DNA of 64,000 nt from an uncultured Eubacteriales bacterium. GTDB taxonomy: Bacteria; Bacillota; Clostridia; Oscillospirales; Oscillospiraceae. Position numbers and translations under genes: made by a program. The notes beneath the pieces were generated by a model. It made no database searches, was not told where the DNA came from, and worked only from the letters and a program-made list of their open reading frames with translations. Numbering within the stretch: the first letter of the stretch is position 1; every line of letters begins with the position of its first letter. The DNA lies in NCBI GenBank assembly GCA_900549475.1, contig UROF01000001.1, positions 203,346-267,345 of the forward strand, in the 5' to 3' direction. Shown here piece by piece: positions 34,982 through 44,215 of this stretch.

Positions 34982-37900
34982 GAACGCTCCTCCTCTCCGA
35001 TGGTCTGATCCACATGGCGCCAGAAATCCTCCGGCTTCACCGGCCGGAGGGGCTGGGCCCGGTCACAGGCCCCCTCCTCCATAAAGTGGCAGGCGGAGGC
35101 GAACTCACAGTAGGTACAGGCATTGTCGTTTTCCCCCCGGCTCCAGGGATCCGCGTCGATATTGCCCGCTCTCAGCTCCCGGGCGATCTTTTCCAGGAGT
35201 CTGTCCACATAACGGCTGAGCTTGCCTAGCTCCGCGGCGGTGGCCACCCCCTTGGTGATGCTGCCGTCCTTCCCCAGGGTCAGGGGCAGGAACCGTGGAG
35301 ACTCCAGGGCGCTGTGTTCCATGGCTTTCAAAACCTCCGGCTGGGACAGTACCATGCCGCTGCGCCGCAGCTCCTTGTCCAGAGTCTCCCGGAGCCGCTG
35401 CGCATCCTCATCCCGGGGAGCGCTGACCAGCACATCCCGGGCAGGCAGGTACAGCACCCCCGCCGGTACGATCTCCTTGCCGAAGAGGGCCTTGCCCTCC
35501 TTCTCCAGGGCAAACAGATACAGCAGCATCTGGATCCCCAGACCGTGGCACAGGTCGCTGAGGTCAAAGGCCTTCTTGCCGGTTTTATAGTCCACTACCC
35601 GCAGGTACAGCTTTCCATCCTTCAGCCAGCCGTCCACCCGGTCCACCTTCCCATTGACGGTGAGGGAGGCGTCCCCGGCGTGGATGGTGATGGCAGGCAG
35701 GGCTCCGCCGTCTCCGAAGGAGAGCTCGAAGGCCATAGGCACAAAGTCCGACTCCCGCAGCTCCCCGGCCACATTGGTGACAATGGTGGCCGCCGTCTTT
35801 TTCAGCCGCCGGAACAGGTACTTGAAGCGGGCATCCCGGCTGTCAAATCCGGGCATGGCCACGTCCATATACTGCCGGATGACGCTGTCGATCAGCGTTT
35901 TCAGTTCCTCCTCCCCTACCTGTGCAAAGCCGCCCCGCTGGCACACCTCCCGGGTGACATTTTCCAGGATGTAGTGGAGGAAGGTGCCCACCTGGGCAGC
36001 GTCAAACCCAGCGGGTACTCGCTCTTTCGCCCGGAGGCCGTACTCCATGAAGTAGGCAAAGTGGCAGGCGTTGACCCGGTCGATCCGGCTGGCGGACATC
36101 CGGTAGCTGCGTCCGTAAAGGGTCTCCACCGCCTGGGGGCTTAACCGCCCCCGGGTCATCCCCGCAGAGCGTTCCATGGCAGCCAGAGCGGCATTATATC
36201 GTCCATCCCCGGCAAAATAGTCCCACAGAGGCCCGCCGGGAAAGCTCCCCGCTGTCTCCAGGGCCGGGACCGGAGCCGTCAGCCGGTAGCTCCGGCTGCC
36301 ATCCTCACTGAGCTCCTCCGCACCCGGCAGCAGAGAGCGCAGCCGTTCTACCACAAAGGAGGGCCGCAGGGGATTTCCCTGGCTGTCCGATACCGGCCAG
36401 GTGATGACCAGGCGGTCTGTAGGCTGCGCCAGAGCGGCGTAGATGTTCTGCAGCTCTCCGTCAAACTGGTCCGGCCCGCTGGGGGCCAGCTCCACGCCCA
36501 GTTCCAGAAGCTTCTCCCGGTCCTCTCGGGAGAGAAGCCCTTTTCCAAAGGACACGGCGGGCAGCACATGGTCGTTGGCCCCCATGAGGAACAGCACCTT
36601 CACCCGATGGCGATCATTGCGGGTGATTTCTGTGACCTGGACCTGGTCCAGGGACACAGGGATGGTGCCCACATCATACTGGGTCAGCACCAGCTTGAAC
36701 AGCCGGGCAAACTCCTCAGCATCCAGGGGTGCATCCCCCAGAATCTCAGCAAACTGGTCCATAACGGAGCAAAGCAGCTCCCACAGCTGGCCGTACTCCG
36801 CTGCCAGCTGCAGCTCCTGCCGCTCCTCCAGAAAAGCCCGCCGCTCCTCCAGCTGGCCCGCCAGATCCAGCCGGTCCAGGAACCGCCACAGTACCCGCAG
36901 CTTCCCCACGGCACTCTTCTCCTCCCGCAGGCCCTGAGCCAGCTCCGCCAGAGGTGCCTGCACCCGGCGGCGCAGGGCGTTGATCTGCGCCAGAGCCGCC
37001 TCCTGTTCCGGCGTGAAGCCCTCCCGCCAGCCGTCGGGGTTGGCAGTCCAGTCCTCCTCCCGGACCCACTGGGAGCCGTGGATATCCCAGGCGATCACAT
37101 AGTTTTCCAGGAGGTCGCACTCCCCATCGCTCAGTCCGGCAAGACCGGTCTTGAGCCAGCGGAACATATCCTCGTATTCATAACCGCCAGTCACCGCGTC
37201 CATGGTCCCAGCGATCAGGGCAATGACCGGTTTCTCCAGGATATCGCTGCGACGGCTAAGGTACACCGGCACGCCGTAGCGAGCAAAAACACTTTCAATG
37301 ACCGCCTCATAATCCCCCAGATTCCGGGCAGCCACGGTGATATCCCGGAAGCGGTACTGTCCCGAGCGAACCAAAGAGAGGATCTGGGAAGCAACATATT
37401 CCGTCTCCGTAAAAGGCGTGTCGGCCCGGTAGACGGCTGCCCCTTGGCAGTCTCCCTCCCAAGCCCCGCCGCCGCTGAAAAAGGCGGCGGGCAGGTAAGC
37501 CAAAGCCGTAGCGGGCTTTGGGGCGGAGAGGTAGTCGATCTCACAGGAAACACCGCACCGCTGAGCCAGCCGTACCAAACGGTCCCGGGCCCGGAGCCCC
37601 TGGCGGAAGATCTCCAGCGGGCTATCCTTCTCCCCCATGAGGGTAACGGTAACGGATTTCGCCCGCCGAAGGAGGACGGAGATCACCTGCTCCTCCTGGG
37701 CAGTAAAATAGGAAAATCCGTCCAGGAACACATCATGATTGTCAATATAGCCCGATTCCTCCAGGTGATCCACCAGCTTGGCCATCAGATCCCGCCTGTC
37801 CTTTCCCTCCCGGTACAACCGCGACTGATAGGCGGCATAGATCAGAGCCAGATCCCGCAGCTTCTCCCCGGAGAGGCCCTCCAAGGAGGGGTACAGCTCC

Positions 37901-38307
37901 CCCAGCCGCTCCGGCTCCACCCGGTAAGCCTGGAGCTCATCAAAGAGTGCCACCAGCTCTCCCAGAAAGGGAGCCTTCCGGGAGGGCCGGGCGTACACCG
38001 TCAGCTGTGGCAGCACCTCCTGGAGCGCCAACTGCATCATAAGGAGCTTGCCTCCGGCGTCCAGTGCGCCATCCGCCAGGCCTCCGGTGAGAGACAGCAC
38101 CCGGTTGGCCAGCAGCCGGAAGCTCAGCACTTCCCCGTGACGGGCGGCGGTGGGACCGCAGGCGCGGCACAGATCCACCTCCGCCTGGTGGGAAGCATGC
38201 TCCGGCACCAGCAGCAGCTGGGCGCTGGTATCCCCCAGCCGCCGGATCTCCTGCAGCACCTTTTCTGATTTGCCGGAGTTGGCCGGTCCCATCCATATCC
38301 GCAGCAT
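34978..38307 (-). CDS. addB: ATP-dependent helicase/deoxyribonuclease subunit B
   Basis: 1109 aa. An inactivated-helicase-like N-terminus (LRIWMGPANSGKSEKV holds a P-loop) and a C-terminal nuclease with VDYKTGKKAFDLSD. The iron-sulfur cluster cysteines are visible: one in RVNACHFAYFMEYGLRA and three in CTYCEFASACHF near the end. AddB recognises Chi-like sequences. The ATG at 38307 has AGGAG five bases upstream; the reading frame extends upstream without a family match. Confidence 0.96.
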   Translation of the reverse strand: MLRIWMGPANSGKSEKVLQEIRRLGDTSAQLLLVPEHASHQAEVDLCRACGPTAARHGEVLSFRLLANRVLSLTGGLADGALDAGGKLLMMQLALQEVLPQLTVYARPSRKAPFLGELVALFDELQAYRVEPERLGELYPSLEGLSGEKLRDLALIYAAYQSRLYREGKDRRDLMAKLVDHLEESGYIDNHDVFLDGFSYFTAQEEQVISVLLRRAKSVTVTLMGEKDSPLEIFRQGLRARDRLVRLAQRCGVSCEIDYLSAPKPATALAYLPAAFFSGGGAWEGDCQGAAVYRADTPFTETEYVASQILSLVRSGQYRFRDITVAARNLGDYEAVIESVFARYGVPVYLSRRSDILEKPVIALIAGTMDAVTGGYEYEDMFRWLKTGLAGLSDGECDLLENYVIAWDIHGSQWVREEDWTANPDGWREGFTPEQEAALAQINALRRRVQAPLAELAQGLREEKSAVGKLRVLWRFLDRLDLAGQLEERRAFLEERQELQLAAEYGQLWELLCSVMDQFAEILGDAPLDAEEFARLFKLVLTQYDVGTIPVSLDQVQVTEITRNDRHRVKVLFLMGANDHVLPAVSFGKGLLSREDREKLLELGVELAPSGPDQFDGELQNIYAALAQPTDRLVITWPVSDSQGNPLRPSFVVERLRSLLPGAEELSEDGSRSYRLTAPVPALETAGSFPGGPLWDYFAGDGRYNAALAAMERSAGMTRGRLSPQAVETLYGRSYRMSASRIDRVNACHFAYFMEYGLRAKERVPAGFDAAQVGTFLHYILENVTREVCQRGGFAQVGEEELKTLIDSVIRQYMDVAMPGFDSRDARFKYLFRRLKKTAATIVTNVAGELRESDFVPMAFELSFGDGGALPAITIHAGDASLTVNGKVDRVDGWLKDGKLYLRVVDYKTGKKAFDLSDLCHGLGIQMLLYLFALEKEGKALFGKEIVPAGVLYLPARDVLVSAPRDEDAQRLRETLDKELRRSGMVLSQPEVLKAMEHSALESPRFLPLTLGKDGSITKGVATAAELGKLSRYVDRLLEKIARELRAGNIDADPWSRGENDNACTYCEFASACHFMEEGACDRAQPLRPVKPEDFWRHVDQTIGEEERS

Positions 38308-38374
38308 ATAAGCTCCTCTCCGCCTCCCCACCGGGTCGTCGGCCCGCGTGCGGCAGTCATATCCATCATCCGTT

Positions 38375-38419
38375 AAAAAACTTCTCCGGCAGCTTTCCAT
38401 TCCTTCCTCTCGCTGCCGG
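38375..38419 (-). terminator. possible second terminator downstream of dnaE
   Basis: CCGGCAGC (38386-38393) and GCTGCCGG (38412-38419) form a stem with an 18-base loop; on the minus strand AGAAG then six T follow. It lies in tandem after the strong dnaE terminator. The large loop makes it less certain. Confidence 0.4.
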
Positions 38420-38423
38420 AAAA

Positions 38424-38466
38424 CTGAAAAAACAGGGTAACCGGCCTCCAGGCCAGTTACCCTGTA
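38424..38466 (-). terminator. rho-independent terminator after dnaE
   Basis: ACAGGGTAAC (from 38431) pairs with GTTACCCTGT (to 38466), with inner GGCC pairing, and six T follow on the minus strand. The 38308-38543 gap between addB and dnaE holds this, the second stem and no gene. Confidence 0.92.
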
Positions 38467-38543
38467 TTATAGCAGAGGCCGTGTCCTCTTTTCAACGCAT
38501 TTCCCCTACAGAACATTCAGGGAACTATACCAGCGCAAGCGCC

Positions 38544-41500
38544 TCAGCGGATCACCACATTCTCCTGGCCCAGCACCTCCACCAGCTCATCCACCAGGGA
38601 TTTTGCCAGCAGACAGCTGGTTCCCAGCCGCTTTCCTGAGTCGGCAAACACCAGACGTGCCGGTGTCTGACCGGGGAACATATTGATGACCCGGTTCACA
38701 TGGCGGAGCAGAGGGTCCTGGGCATTGCTGAGACGAATCCACAGGGTATTGCCCTCCAAAACCTGGATGCCAGCCCTGGTCTGGGGCTGAGGCTGACTGT
38801 CCTGGGGCGGCATAGCCGTTCCCTCTCCACCCAGGGGCACCACATTGTCACAGAGGATCTGGGGTGGCTTTTCATCCCGGACGGACAGTTTGCCCTGGAT
38901 CACCACGGCACTGCCCTCCTTCAAAAATCGGCCGCACCGCTCCAGTACCTTGGCAAAGCAGAGAAGCTCGATGGAGGAGGTGTCGTCCTCTACCGTGGCA
39001 TAGGCCATGAGGTTCCCCGCCCGGGTGGACTTGGTCTTATAGGCGGTGACGATCCCCGCCACCGTGATCCGCTGCTCATCCTGGTACACCGTGGGACCGC
39101 CTTCCTGGGCAAAGTCCTCGTTAATGGAACCGATATGGACCGCACCGGCCTGGCGGGCGGCCTCCCGGTAGGCATTCATGGGGTGACCGGAGAGGTACAG
39201 GCCTGTCACCTCCCGCTCCTGGCGCATCCGCTCATCCAGAGCGTACTCCGGGATTTTGGGCAGGGTGATCTCCACAGCCGTCCGCTGGGATTCCCCGGTG
39301 GACATGCCAAAAAAGTCCAGCTGTCCCTCCACGTTCTGCCGGCGGCTGTCGCCGATGGAATCCAGGAGCTTGTCGTGGACTGCCACCAATTGGCTGCGAT
39401 AGGCACCAAAGCAGTCGAAGGCCCCCGCACGGATGAGATTCTCCACTGCCCGCTTGTTGATGTCGTAATCATACATCCGCTGGCAGAAGTCCTGGAATCC
39501 GGTGAAGGGTCCGTTCTCCTCCCGCTCCCGGACCATGTTCTGGATAAAGCCCCGGCCAATGTTTTTGATGGCCACCAGGCCGAAGCGGATGCCCCCCTCC
39601 TCTACCGTAAAGCTATCCCGGGAACAATTGATATCCGGGGGCAGCAAGGCGATGCCCATGTCGCGGCACTCGTTGATATACTCCGATACCTTGTCGGTGC
39701 TGTCCAGCACCGAGGTGAGGAGGGCCGCCATGTATTCCCGGGGGTAGTGGTACTTGAACCAGGCGGTCTGATAGGCCACCACGGCGTAACACACCGCGTG
39801 GGCCTTGTTGAAGGCGTAGTTGGCAAAGTCGTAAATCTCGTCGTAGATAGCCTCTGCCACGTCGGCGGGAATACCGTTGGCAATACAGCCTGAGATATTC
39901 CGCTCAGGGTCCCCGTGGAGGAAAGCCCCCCGCTCCCGCTCGATGTCTTTGACCTTCTTCTTGGACATGGCCCGGCGGACCATGTCCGCCTGCCCCAGGG
40001 AGTAACCTCCCAGGCGGCGGAAAATCTCGATGACCTGCTCCTGGTAGACAATGCAGCCGTAGGTCACGGAGAGGATGGGCTCCAGGGAGGGGTGCTTGTA
40101 AGAAATGAGGCTGGGGTTGTGCTTGCAGGCGATAAACTTGGGGATGGACTCCATAGGACCTGGACGGTACAGCGCCACGATAGCGGTGAGATCTTCAATG
40201 GACTGGGGTTTCAGTCCCACGCACACCCCGGTCATACCGGCAGACTCCATCTGGAACACGCCGGAGGTCTTGCCCTGGGTCAGCATCTCGAACACCGGCT
40301 GGTCATCCTCGGGGATGTTTTCCAGGGAAAAGTCCGGCTCCTTCTGGCGGACCATCTGCACCGCGTCCTCCAAGATGGTCAGGTTGCGAAGGCCCAAAAA
40401 GTCCATTTTCAAAAGGCCCAGTTCCTCCAGGGTCACCATGGTGTACTGACACACCACGGACTCGTCGTTCTTGGCCAGAGGCACATAGGTGTACACCGGG
40501 TCCCGGGTGATGACCACGCCCGCGGCGTGGGTGGAGGCGTGGCGTGGCATGCCCTCCAGGGCCTTGGCGGTGTCGATGAGCTTTTTGATCTGGGGGTCCT
40601 GCTCATACATCTCCCGGAGGGGCTTGCTGAGCCTGAGGGCCTCGTCCAGGGTAATGTGGAGGTTCTGGGGGCCGCTGGGCACCTGCTTGGCCACCACGTC
40701 CACGTCGGCGTAAGGCATATTCAGTACCCGGCCCACATCCCGGATGGCACCCCGGGCAGCCATGGTACCGAAGGTAACGATCTGTGCCACATGGTCGTCG
40801 CCGTACTTTCGGCGGACATAGTCCACCACCTCGCCCCGACGGGTGTCGCCGAAGTCCATGTCGATATCCGGCATGCTCACCCGCTCCGGGTTGAGAAAGC
40901 GCTCAAAGTAGAGGCTGTACTCCATGGGGTCGATGTCAGTGATATGGAGGCAGTAGGACACCATGCTGCCCGCCGCGCTGCCGCGGCCAGGGCCCACAGG
41001 AATTCCCTGCCGCCGGGCAAAATTCACGAAGTCGGAGACGATGAGGAAATAGTCGGTGAACCCCATCTTCTCGATCATATTCAGCTCATAGTCCAGCTGG
41101 TCGTGGTACTCCGGATGGGTTTTTGCATAGCGCCGGGCGAAGCCTTCCTCACACAGCTCCCGGATGTAGGTCTGGGCGGTGTAGCCCTCCGGCACCTGAA
41201 ATCGGGGCAGATGGTATTTCCCGAAGGTGAAGGTGAGGTCACAGCGGTCCGCAATGCGCTGGGTATTCTCCAGAGCGTCGGGGTACTGGGAAAACAGGCC
41301 CTCCATCTCCTCGGTGGAACGGACATAGAAATTCCGGGGCTCATAGCGCATCCGGTTCTCGTCCTCCACCAGCTTACCGGTCTGGATACACAGGAGCACG
41401 TCGTGGCTCTCCGCGTCCGCAGGCGCCAGGTAGTGGCAGTCGTTGGTGCACACCAGCGGGATTCCCGTCTCCTCATGGAGACGCAGCAGCCCCTGGTTCA

Positions 41501-42059
41501 CTACCGCCTGGTCCTTGATGCCATGGTCCTGAAGCTCCAGATAAAAATTATCTTCCCCAAAGATGTCCCGCATCTCCAAAGCGTAGTCCCTAGCGGCATC
41601 GTAATTGCCATTGACCAAGTACCGTGGGATCTCCCCGGCCAAGCAGGCGGACAGGGCGATGAGGCCCCCGCTGTACTGGCGCAGCAAGTCCATATCCACC
41701 CGGGGCTTGATGTAGAAGCCCTCCAGATAGGCCATGCTCACCATGTAGCTGAGGTTCCGGTAGCCCTCCTCGTTGCGGCAGAGGAGCACCAGATGGCGGC
41801 TTTCCGCATCGAACTCATGGACCTTGTCAAAACGGGTACGGTCCGCGGGGGCCACATACACCTCGCAGCCGATGATGGGCTTGACCCCCTCCTTCAGGCA
41901 GGCACGGTAGAAATCGATGGCGCCGTACATGACGCCGTGGTCGGTGACGGCCACGGCGTCCTGACCCAGCTCCTTGACCCGTTTGGCCAGGCCGTCGATC
42001 CGGCAGGCCCCGTCCAGGAGGCTGTATTCTGTATGGACATGGAGGTGAACAAAGGACAT
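38544..42059 (-). CDS. dnaE: DNA polymerase III alpha subunit, DnaE
   Basis: 1171 aa. An N-terminal PHP domain (HLHVHTEYSLLDG at 5-17), then the polymerase palm with PDIDMDFGDTRR, the fingers, and a C-terminal HhH and OB-fold part (AGIVTAYKTKSTRAGN). It lacks the exonuclease insertion of PolC, so it is the DnaE type that in Firmicutes works with PolC in lagging-strand synthesis. AGGA lies seven bases before ATG. Confidence 0.96.
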   Translation of the reverse strand: MSFVHLHVHTEYSLLDGACRIDGLAKRVKELGQDAVAVTDHGVMYGAIDFYRACLKEGVKPIIGCEVYVAPADRTRFDKVHEFDAESRHLVLLCRNEEGYRNLSYMVSMAYLEGFYIKPRVDMDLLRQYSGGLIALSACLAGEIPRYLVNGNYDAARDYALEMRDIFGEDNFYLELQDHGIKDQAVVNQGLLRLHEETGIPLVCTNDCHYLAPADAESHDVLLCIQTGKLVEDENRMRYEPRNFYVRSTEEMEGLFSQYPDALENTQRIADRCDLTFTFGKYHLPRFQVPEGYTAQTYIRELCEEGFARRYAKTHPEYHDQLDYELNMIEKMGFTDYFLIVSDFVNFARRQGIPVGPGRGSAAGSMVSYCLHITDIDPMEYSLYFERFLNPERVSMPDIDMDFGDTRRGEVVDYVRRKYGDDHVAQIVTFGTMAARGAIRDVGRVLNMPYADVDVVAKQVPSGPQNLHITLDEALRLSKPLREMYEQDPQIKKLIDTAKALEGMPRHASTHAAGVVITRDPVYTYVPLAKNDESVVCQYTMVTLEELGLLKMDFLGLRNLTILEDAVQMVRQKEPDFSLENIPEDDQPVFEMLTQGKTSGVFQMESAGMTGVCVGLKPQSIEDLTAIVALYRPGPMESIPKFIACKHNPSLISYKHPSLEPILSVTYGCIVYQEQVIEIFRRLGGYSLGQADMVRRAMSKKKVKDIERERGAFLHGDPERNISGCIANGIPADVAEAIYDEIYDFANYAFNKAHAVCYAVVAYQTAWFKYHYPREYMAALLTSVLDSTDKVSEYINECRDMGIALLPPDINCSRDSFTVEEGGIRFGLVAIKNIGRGFIQNMVREREENGPFTGFQDFCQRMYDYDINKRAVENLIRAGAFDCFGAYRSQLVAVHDKLLDSIGDSRRQNVEGQLDFFGMSTGESQRTAVEITLPKIPEYALDERMRQEREVTGLYLSGHPMNAYREAARQAGAVHIGSINEDFAQEGGPTVYQDEQRITVAGIVTAYKTKSTRAGNLMAYATVEDDTSSIELLCFAKVLERCGRFLKEGSAVVIQGKLSVRDEKPPQILCDNVVPLGGEGTAMPPQDSQPQPQTRAGIQVLEGNTLWIRLSNAQDPLLRHVNRVINMFPGQTPARLVFADSGKRLGTSCLLAKSLVDELVEVLGQENVVIR

Positions 42060-42113
42060 AGGCGTTTCCTTTCTGGTGGTAATACAGGTGGGGCCACTTG
42101 ATGAAAAGCAATC

Positions 42114-42416
42114 TTATTCCAGCGGCTTCCCGCACGCAGGGCAAAAGTTAGGCACTTCGAAGGTGAGTCGTCCCCTCTGTATCAACGAGGCGTCGCAATG
42201 GGGACAGCGCAGCCGGGCATAGGCCAGCACAAAGCCGGAAACAAGGCCCACGATTCCCAATATGCACAATACAACAGCTGGAACGGGGACTGTATTTCCT
42301 CTTGACAAAGATGAGGCAACCCAGGCCAGCAGCAGCAGTCCCAGACCGCCATAAAAGAGGCCGTTAACTATTTTCAGCGCCTTATGACAACTCATGGGTT
42401 CGTTTGTGTTGTCCAT
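42114..42416 (-). CDS. Small membrane protein with C-terminal zinc ribbon
   Basis: I do not recognise a named family. The 100-aa product has two predicted membrane helices (about 18-37 and 43-66), then a cytoplasmic zinc-ribbon-like unit with CPHC at 71-74 and CPAC at 92-95. The start has AAGGAGG eight bases upstream. It lies between the C_GCAxxG gene and dnaE with short gaps, so it is probably co-transcribed. Confidence 0.8.
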   Translation of the reverse strand: MDNTNEPMSCHKALKIVNGLFYGGLGLLLLAWVASSLSRGNTVPVPAVVLCILGIVGLVSGFVLAYARLRCPHCDASLIQRGRLTFEVPNFCPACGKPLE

Positions 42417-42436
42417 TTGGTGTCCTCCTTTTCCCC

Positions 42437-42886
42437 TCAGTTTTCCGCCAGCATCTCCTCTAAAATCTCCACCGCTGCCACGATATAGACAGGGCAGGGC
42501 TTCTGCAGGCCCAGCCGAACCGCAGCAGGAGATTTCTCCGGAGCAGCAGGCTGTTCCTTGATGTCGGCACAGCGGACAGCCGGAAACCGCTCCAGAAACC
42601 GCCGCTGGAATTCCCGCATTTTCTCGGCGGCCAGTTCCTTGGCAGCCATATCATCAGCAGTACTGTGGGGCCAGCGAAGGCCCAGCACCACAGCAGCCCC
42701 GCTGACAACGCCGCAGATCTCTCCGCTGCGGAACCCTCCGCCAAAGCAGCCCAGGATCGGAGCTAACGTTTCCGGCGTATAGGGCAGCATATCACAAAAG
42801 GCACAGGCCACCGCCTGGGCACAGCTGTATCCTCTGTCATGGTATTCGTTGGCCAAGGCGGCCCGGTCGATCTTTTTTTCGTTCAT
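42437..42886 (-). CDS. C_GCAxxG_C_C family protein
   Basis: 149 aa. It matches the family of small predicted redox or heme-associated proteins named for its cysteine pattern: YSCAQAVACAF at about 20-30, LGCFGGGFRSGEICGVVSGA at 45-64 and CPVY near 131. The usual CGAxxG core reads CGVVSG here, an Ala-to-Val change. Function in the family is unknown; cysteines may bind iron-sulfur or bridge to a partner. It sits 22 bp after whiA. Confidence 0.8.
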   Translation of the reverse strand: MNEKKIDRAALANEYHDRGYSCAQAVACAFCDMLPYTPETLAPILGCFGGGFRSGEICGVVSGAAVVLGLRWPHSTADDMAAKELAAEKMREFQRRFLERFPAVRCADIKEQPAAPEKSPAAVRLGLQKPCPVYIVAAVEILEEMLAEN

Positions 42887-42908
42887 GGTTTGTCCTCTCT
42901 CTGTCTCT

Positions 42909-43802
42909 TTATGAACGGCTCAGGGCAATCAGCTTGCGGAGCCTGTGGTTCAGACAGCTCTTGGTAATGGGCGGATCAAACTCCTCCGCCAGCTGGCTGA
43001 GGGTCAGTTCCGGGTAGGTTTCCCGCAGGATGATAGTCTCCTTCAGCTGGGACGGAAGGCTCTCCACCCGGTCCAGCTCATAAAGGCGCCGGATGGCCTC
43101 CAGCTGCTCCTGGGCGGCATCCACCGCCTTATCCAGGTTGGCTGCCTCACAGTTTACCCGGCGGTTCACCCCGTTGCGCAGTTCCTTTTCGGCCCGGGCA
43201 TTCATCAGCTCCATGGCGGAGAGGGGTGCGCCCATGGCGGTAAGCAGATCCTCGATCTGGTCGCTGTTCTTAAAATATGTCACCTGATAGCCGCCCCTTG
43301 CGATCTGCTTGGGATGATACCCCATATCGTCCAGCAGAGCGTACAGCTCCCGGCTGGCCTGGGCGTGGCTGGTGACCAGCTCCAAATGGTAGCGCTTGGC
43401 AGGGTCAGTGATGCTGCCGCCGGAGAGAAATACCCCCCGCAGAAAAGCGGAGCGGCAACAGTCCTCCTCCAGAAGTCCGAAGTTGATGTGGAGCACCGGA
43501 TTCTGCCGGGGATCAAAACCAAAGGCATCGATGATCCGCTCCAGCTTCTCCGTGTCAAGAATTTGAAAGATATACTTCTGTTCGTCCGCGCTGGGCAGAC
43601 GGTCAAAGGCCATCCCAAAGGCCCGATCCAGCAAAAGGGGCAAGCGATGGGCAAAGCTCTCGCTCTCGGTGATCACACGGACCTCCTGGGCGGTGAAGGT
43701 GTTGCAGTAGAGCAGCGCGCCATACAACTCCGCCCGGGCACAGCAGCTGCGGCTCATGGAAGACCGGCACAGCTCATTTTTTACTTCTCCCGAAAAGGAC
43801 AC
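42909..43802 (-). CDS. whiA: DNA-binding protein WhiA
   Basis: 297 aa. An N-terminal LAGLIDADG-homing-endonuclease-like domain (start SFSGEVKNEL) and a C-terminal HTH (YPELTLSQLAEEFDPPITKSCLNHRLRKL). WhiA acts in cell division and chromosome organisation in Firmicutes. The start is a GTG at 43802 preceded by AAGGGGGT; the frame is open further upstream but only this start gives the family N-terminus. The usual yvcK-whiA neighbour pair is split here by a small zinc-ribbon gene and repeats. Confidence 0.93.
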   Translation of the reverse strand: MSFSGEVKNELCRSSMSRSCCARAELYGALLYCNTFTAQEVRVITESESFAHRLPLLLDRAFGMAFDRLPSADEQKYIFQILDTEKLERIIDAFGFDPRQNPVLHINFGLLEEDCCRSAFLRGVFLSGGSITDPAKRYHLELVTSHAQASRELYALLDDMGYHPKQIARGGYQVTYFKNSDQIEDLLTAMGAPLSAMELMNARAEKELRNGVNRRVNCEAANLDKAVDAAQEQLEAIRRLYELDRVESLPSQLKETIILRETYPELTLSQLAEEFDPPITKSCLNHRLRKLIALSRS

Positions 43803-43834
43803 GGCGCATGTTACCCCCTTATAGGCAGAGATTC

Positions 43835-43897
43835 CCCCTTTTCTTTTGGAAAAGAAAAGGGGCAAAAGAAAACTTTGCGCGAAACTGTGTTTCGCTT
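43835..43897 (+). repeat. two-hairpin repeat element, copy A
   Basis: A 13-bp perfect stem CCCCTTTTCTTTT/AAAAGAAAAGGGG (43835-43862), an A-rich linker, then GCGAAAC-TGT-GTTTCGC (43879-43895). The whole unit is an imperfect inverted copy of 44134-44197. Confidence 0.75.
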
Positions 43898-43905
43898 GTG
43901 ATAGG

Positions 43906-44115
43906 TCAGTATCGGAAACTCACCTGACGGCAAGCCTGACAGATGTGAACAGGGATACCAGGGCCGTCCGCCCGAGTATTCAGCTTGGCGATTTTGTCGC
44001 CGCCGGGTGCAAAAGCCGGCCCCATAATAGGGTGCAGCTTCCGTGTCAGATACAGAAAGCTATTGCTCTCCAGATAGCAGGTCTCCATCTCCCTGCCACA
44101 GACCGGACACTTCAC
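43906..44115 (-). CDS. Zinc-ribbon protein, DUF6487-like
   Basis: 69 aa. It begins KCPVCGREMETCYLES and ends HICQACRQVSFRY, so CPVC (3-6) and CQAC (62-65) probably bind one zinc. It resembles the DUF6487 (PF20097) family of small zinc-ribbon proteins of unknown function. The start is GTG at 44115 with GGGGGG a few bases upstream. It is bounded on both sides by inverted copies of a two-hairpin repeat and splits the usually adjacent yvcK and whiA, which suggests insertion. Confidence 0.78.
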   Translation of the reverse strand: MKCPVCGREMETCYLESNSFLYLTRKLHPIMGPAFAPGGDKIAKLNTRADGPGIPVHICQACRQVSFRY

Positions 44116-44133
44116 AGGCCACCCCCCTTTTTT

Positions 44134-44197
44134 ATAAGCGAAACAACGTTTCGCGCAAAAAGTTCTTTTTGGTTCTTTTTCTTCCAAGAAAAAGAAC
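44134..44197 (-). repeat. two-hairpin repeat element, copy B (inverted)
   Basis: GCGAAAC-AAC-GTTTCGC (44138-44154), a T-rich linker, then GTTCTTTTTCTT (44172-44183) and its perfect complement (44186-44197). Same order of parts as the reverse complement of copy A. The second stem may also end yvcK transcription. Confidence 0.75.
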
Positions 44198-44215
44198 AGA
44201 ACAATCTGTAATCCG

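Noticed and set aside
36568..38268. 566-aa plus-strand frame opposite addB (and similar long frames opposite addA, priA and spoIVA)
   Set aside because: All lie antisense to genes with strong family evidence; long antisense frames are common in high-GC sequence.
39915..42101. 728-aa open frame on the plus strand opposite dnaE
   Set aside because: It is the complement of a clear dnaE with all motifs; composition is His/Val/Gly-rich as expected for antisense of a GC-rich gene, and it has no family match.
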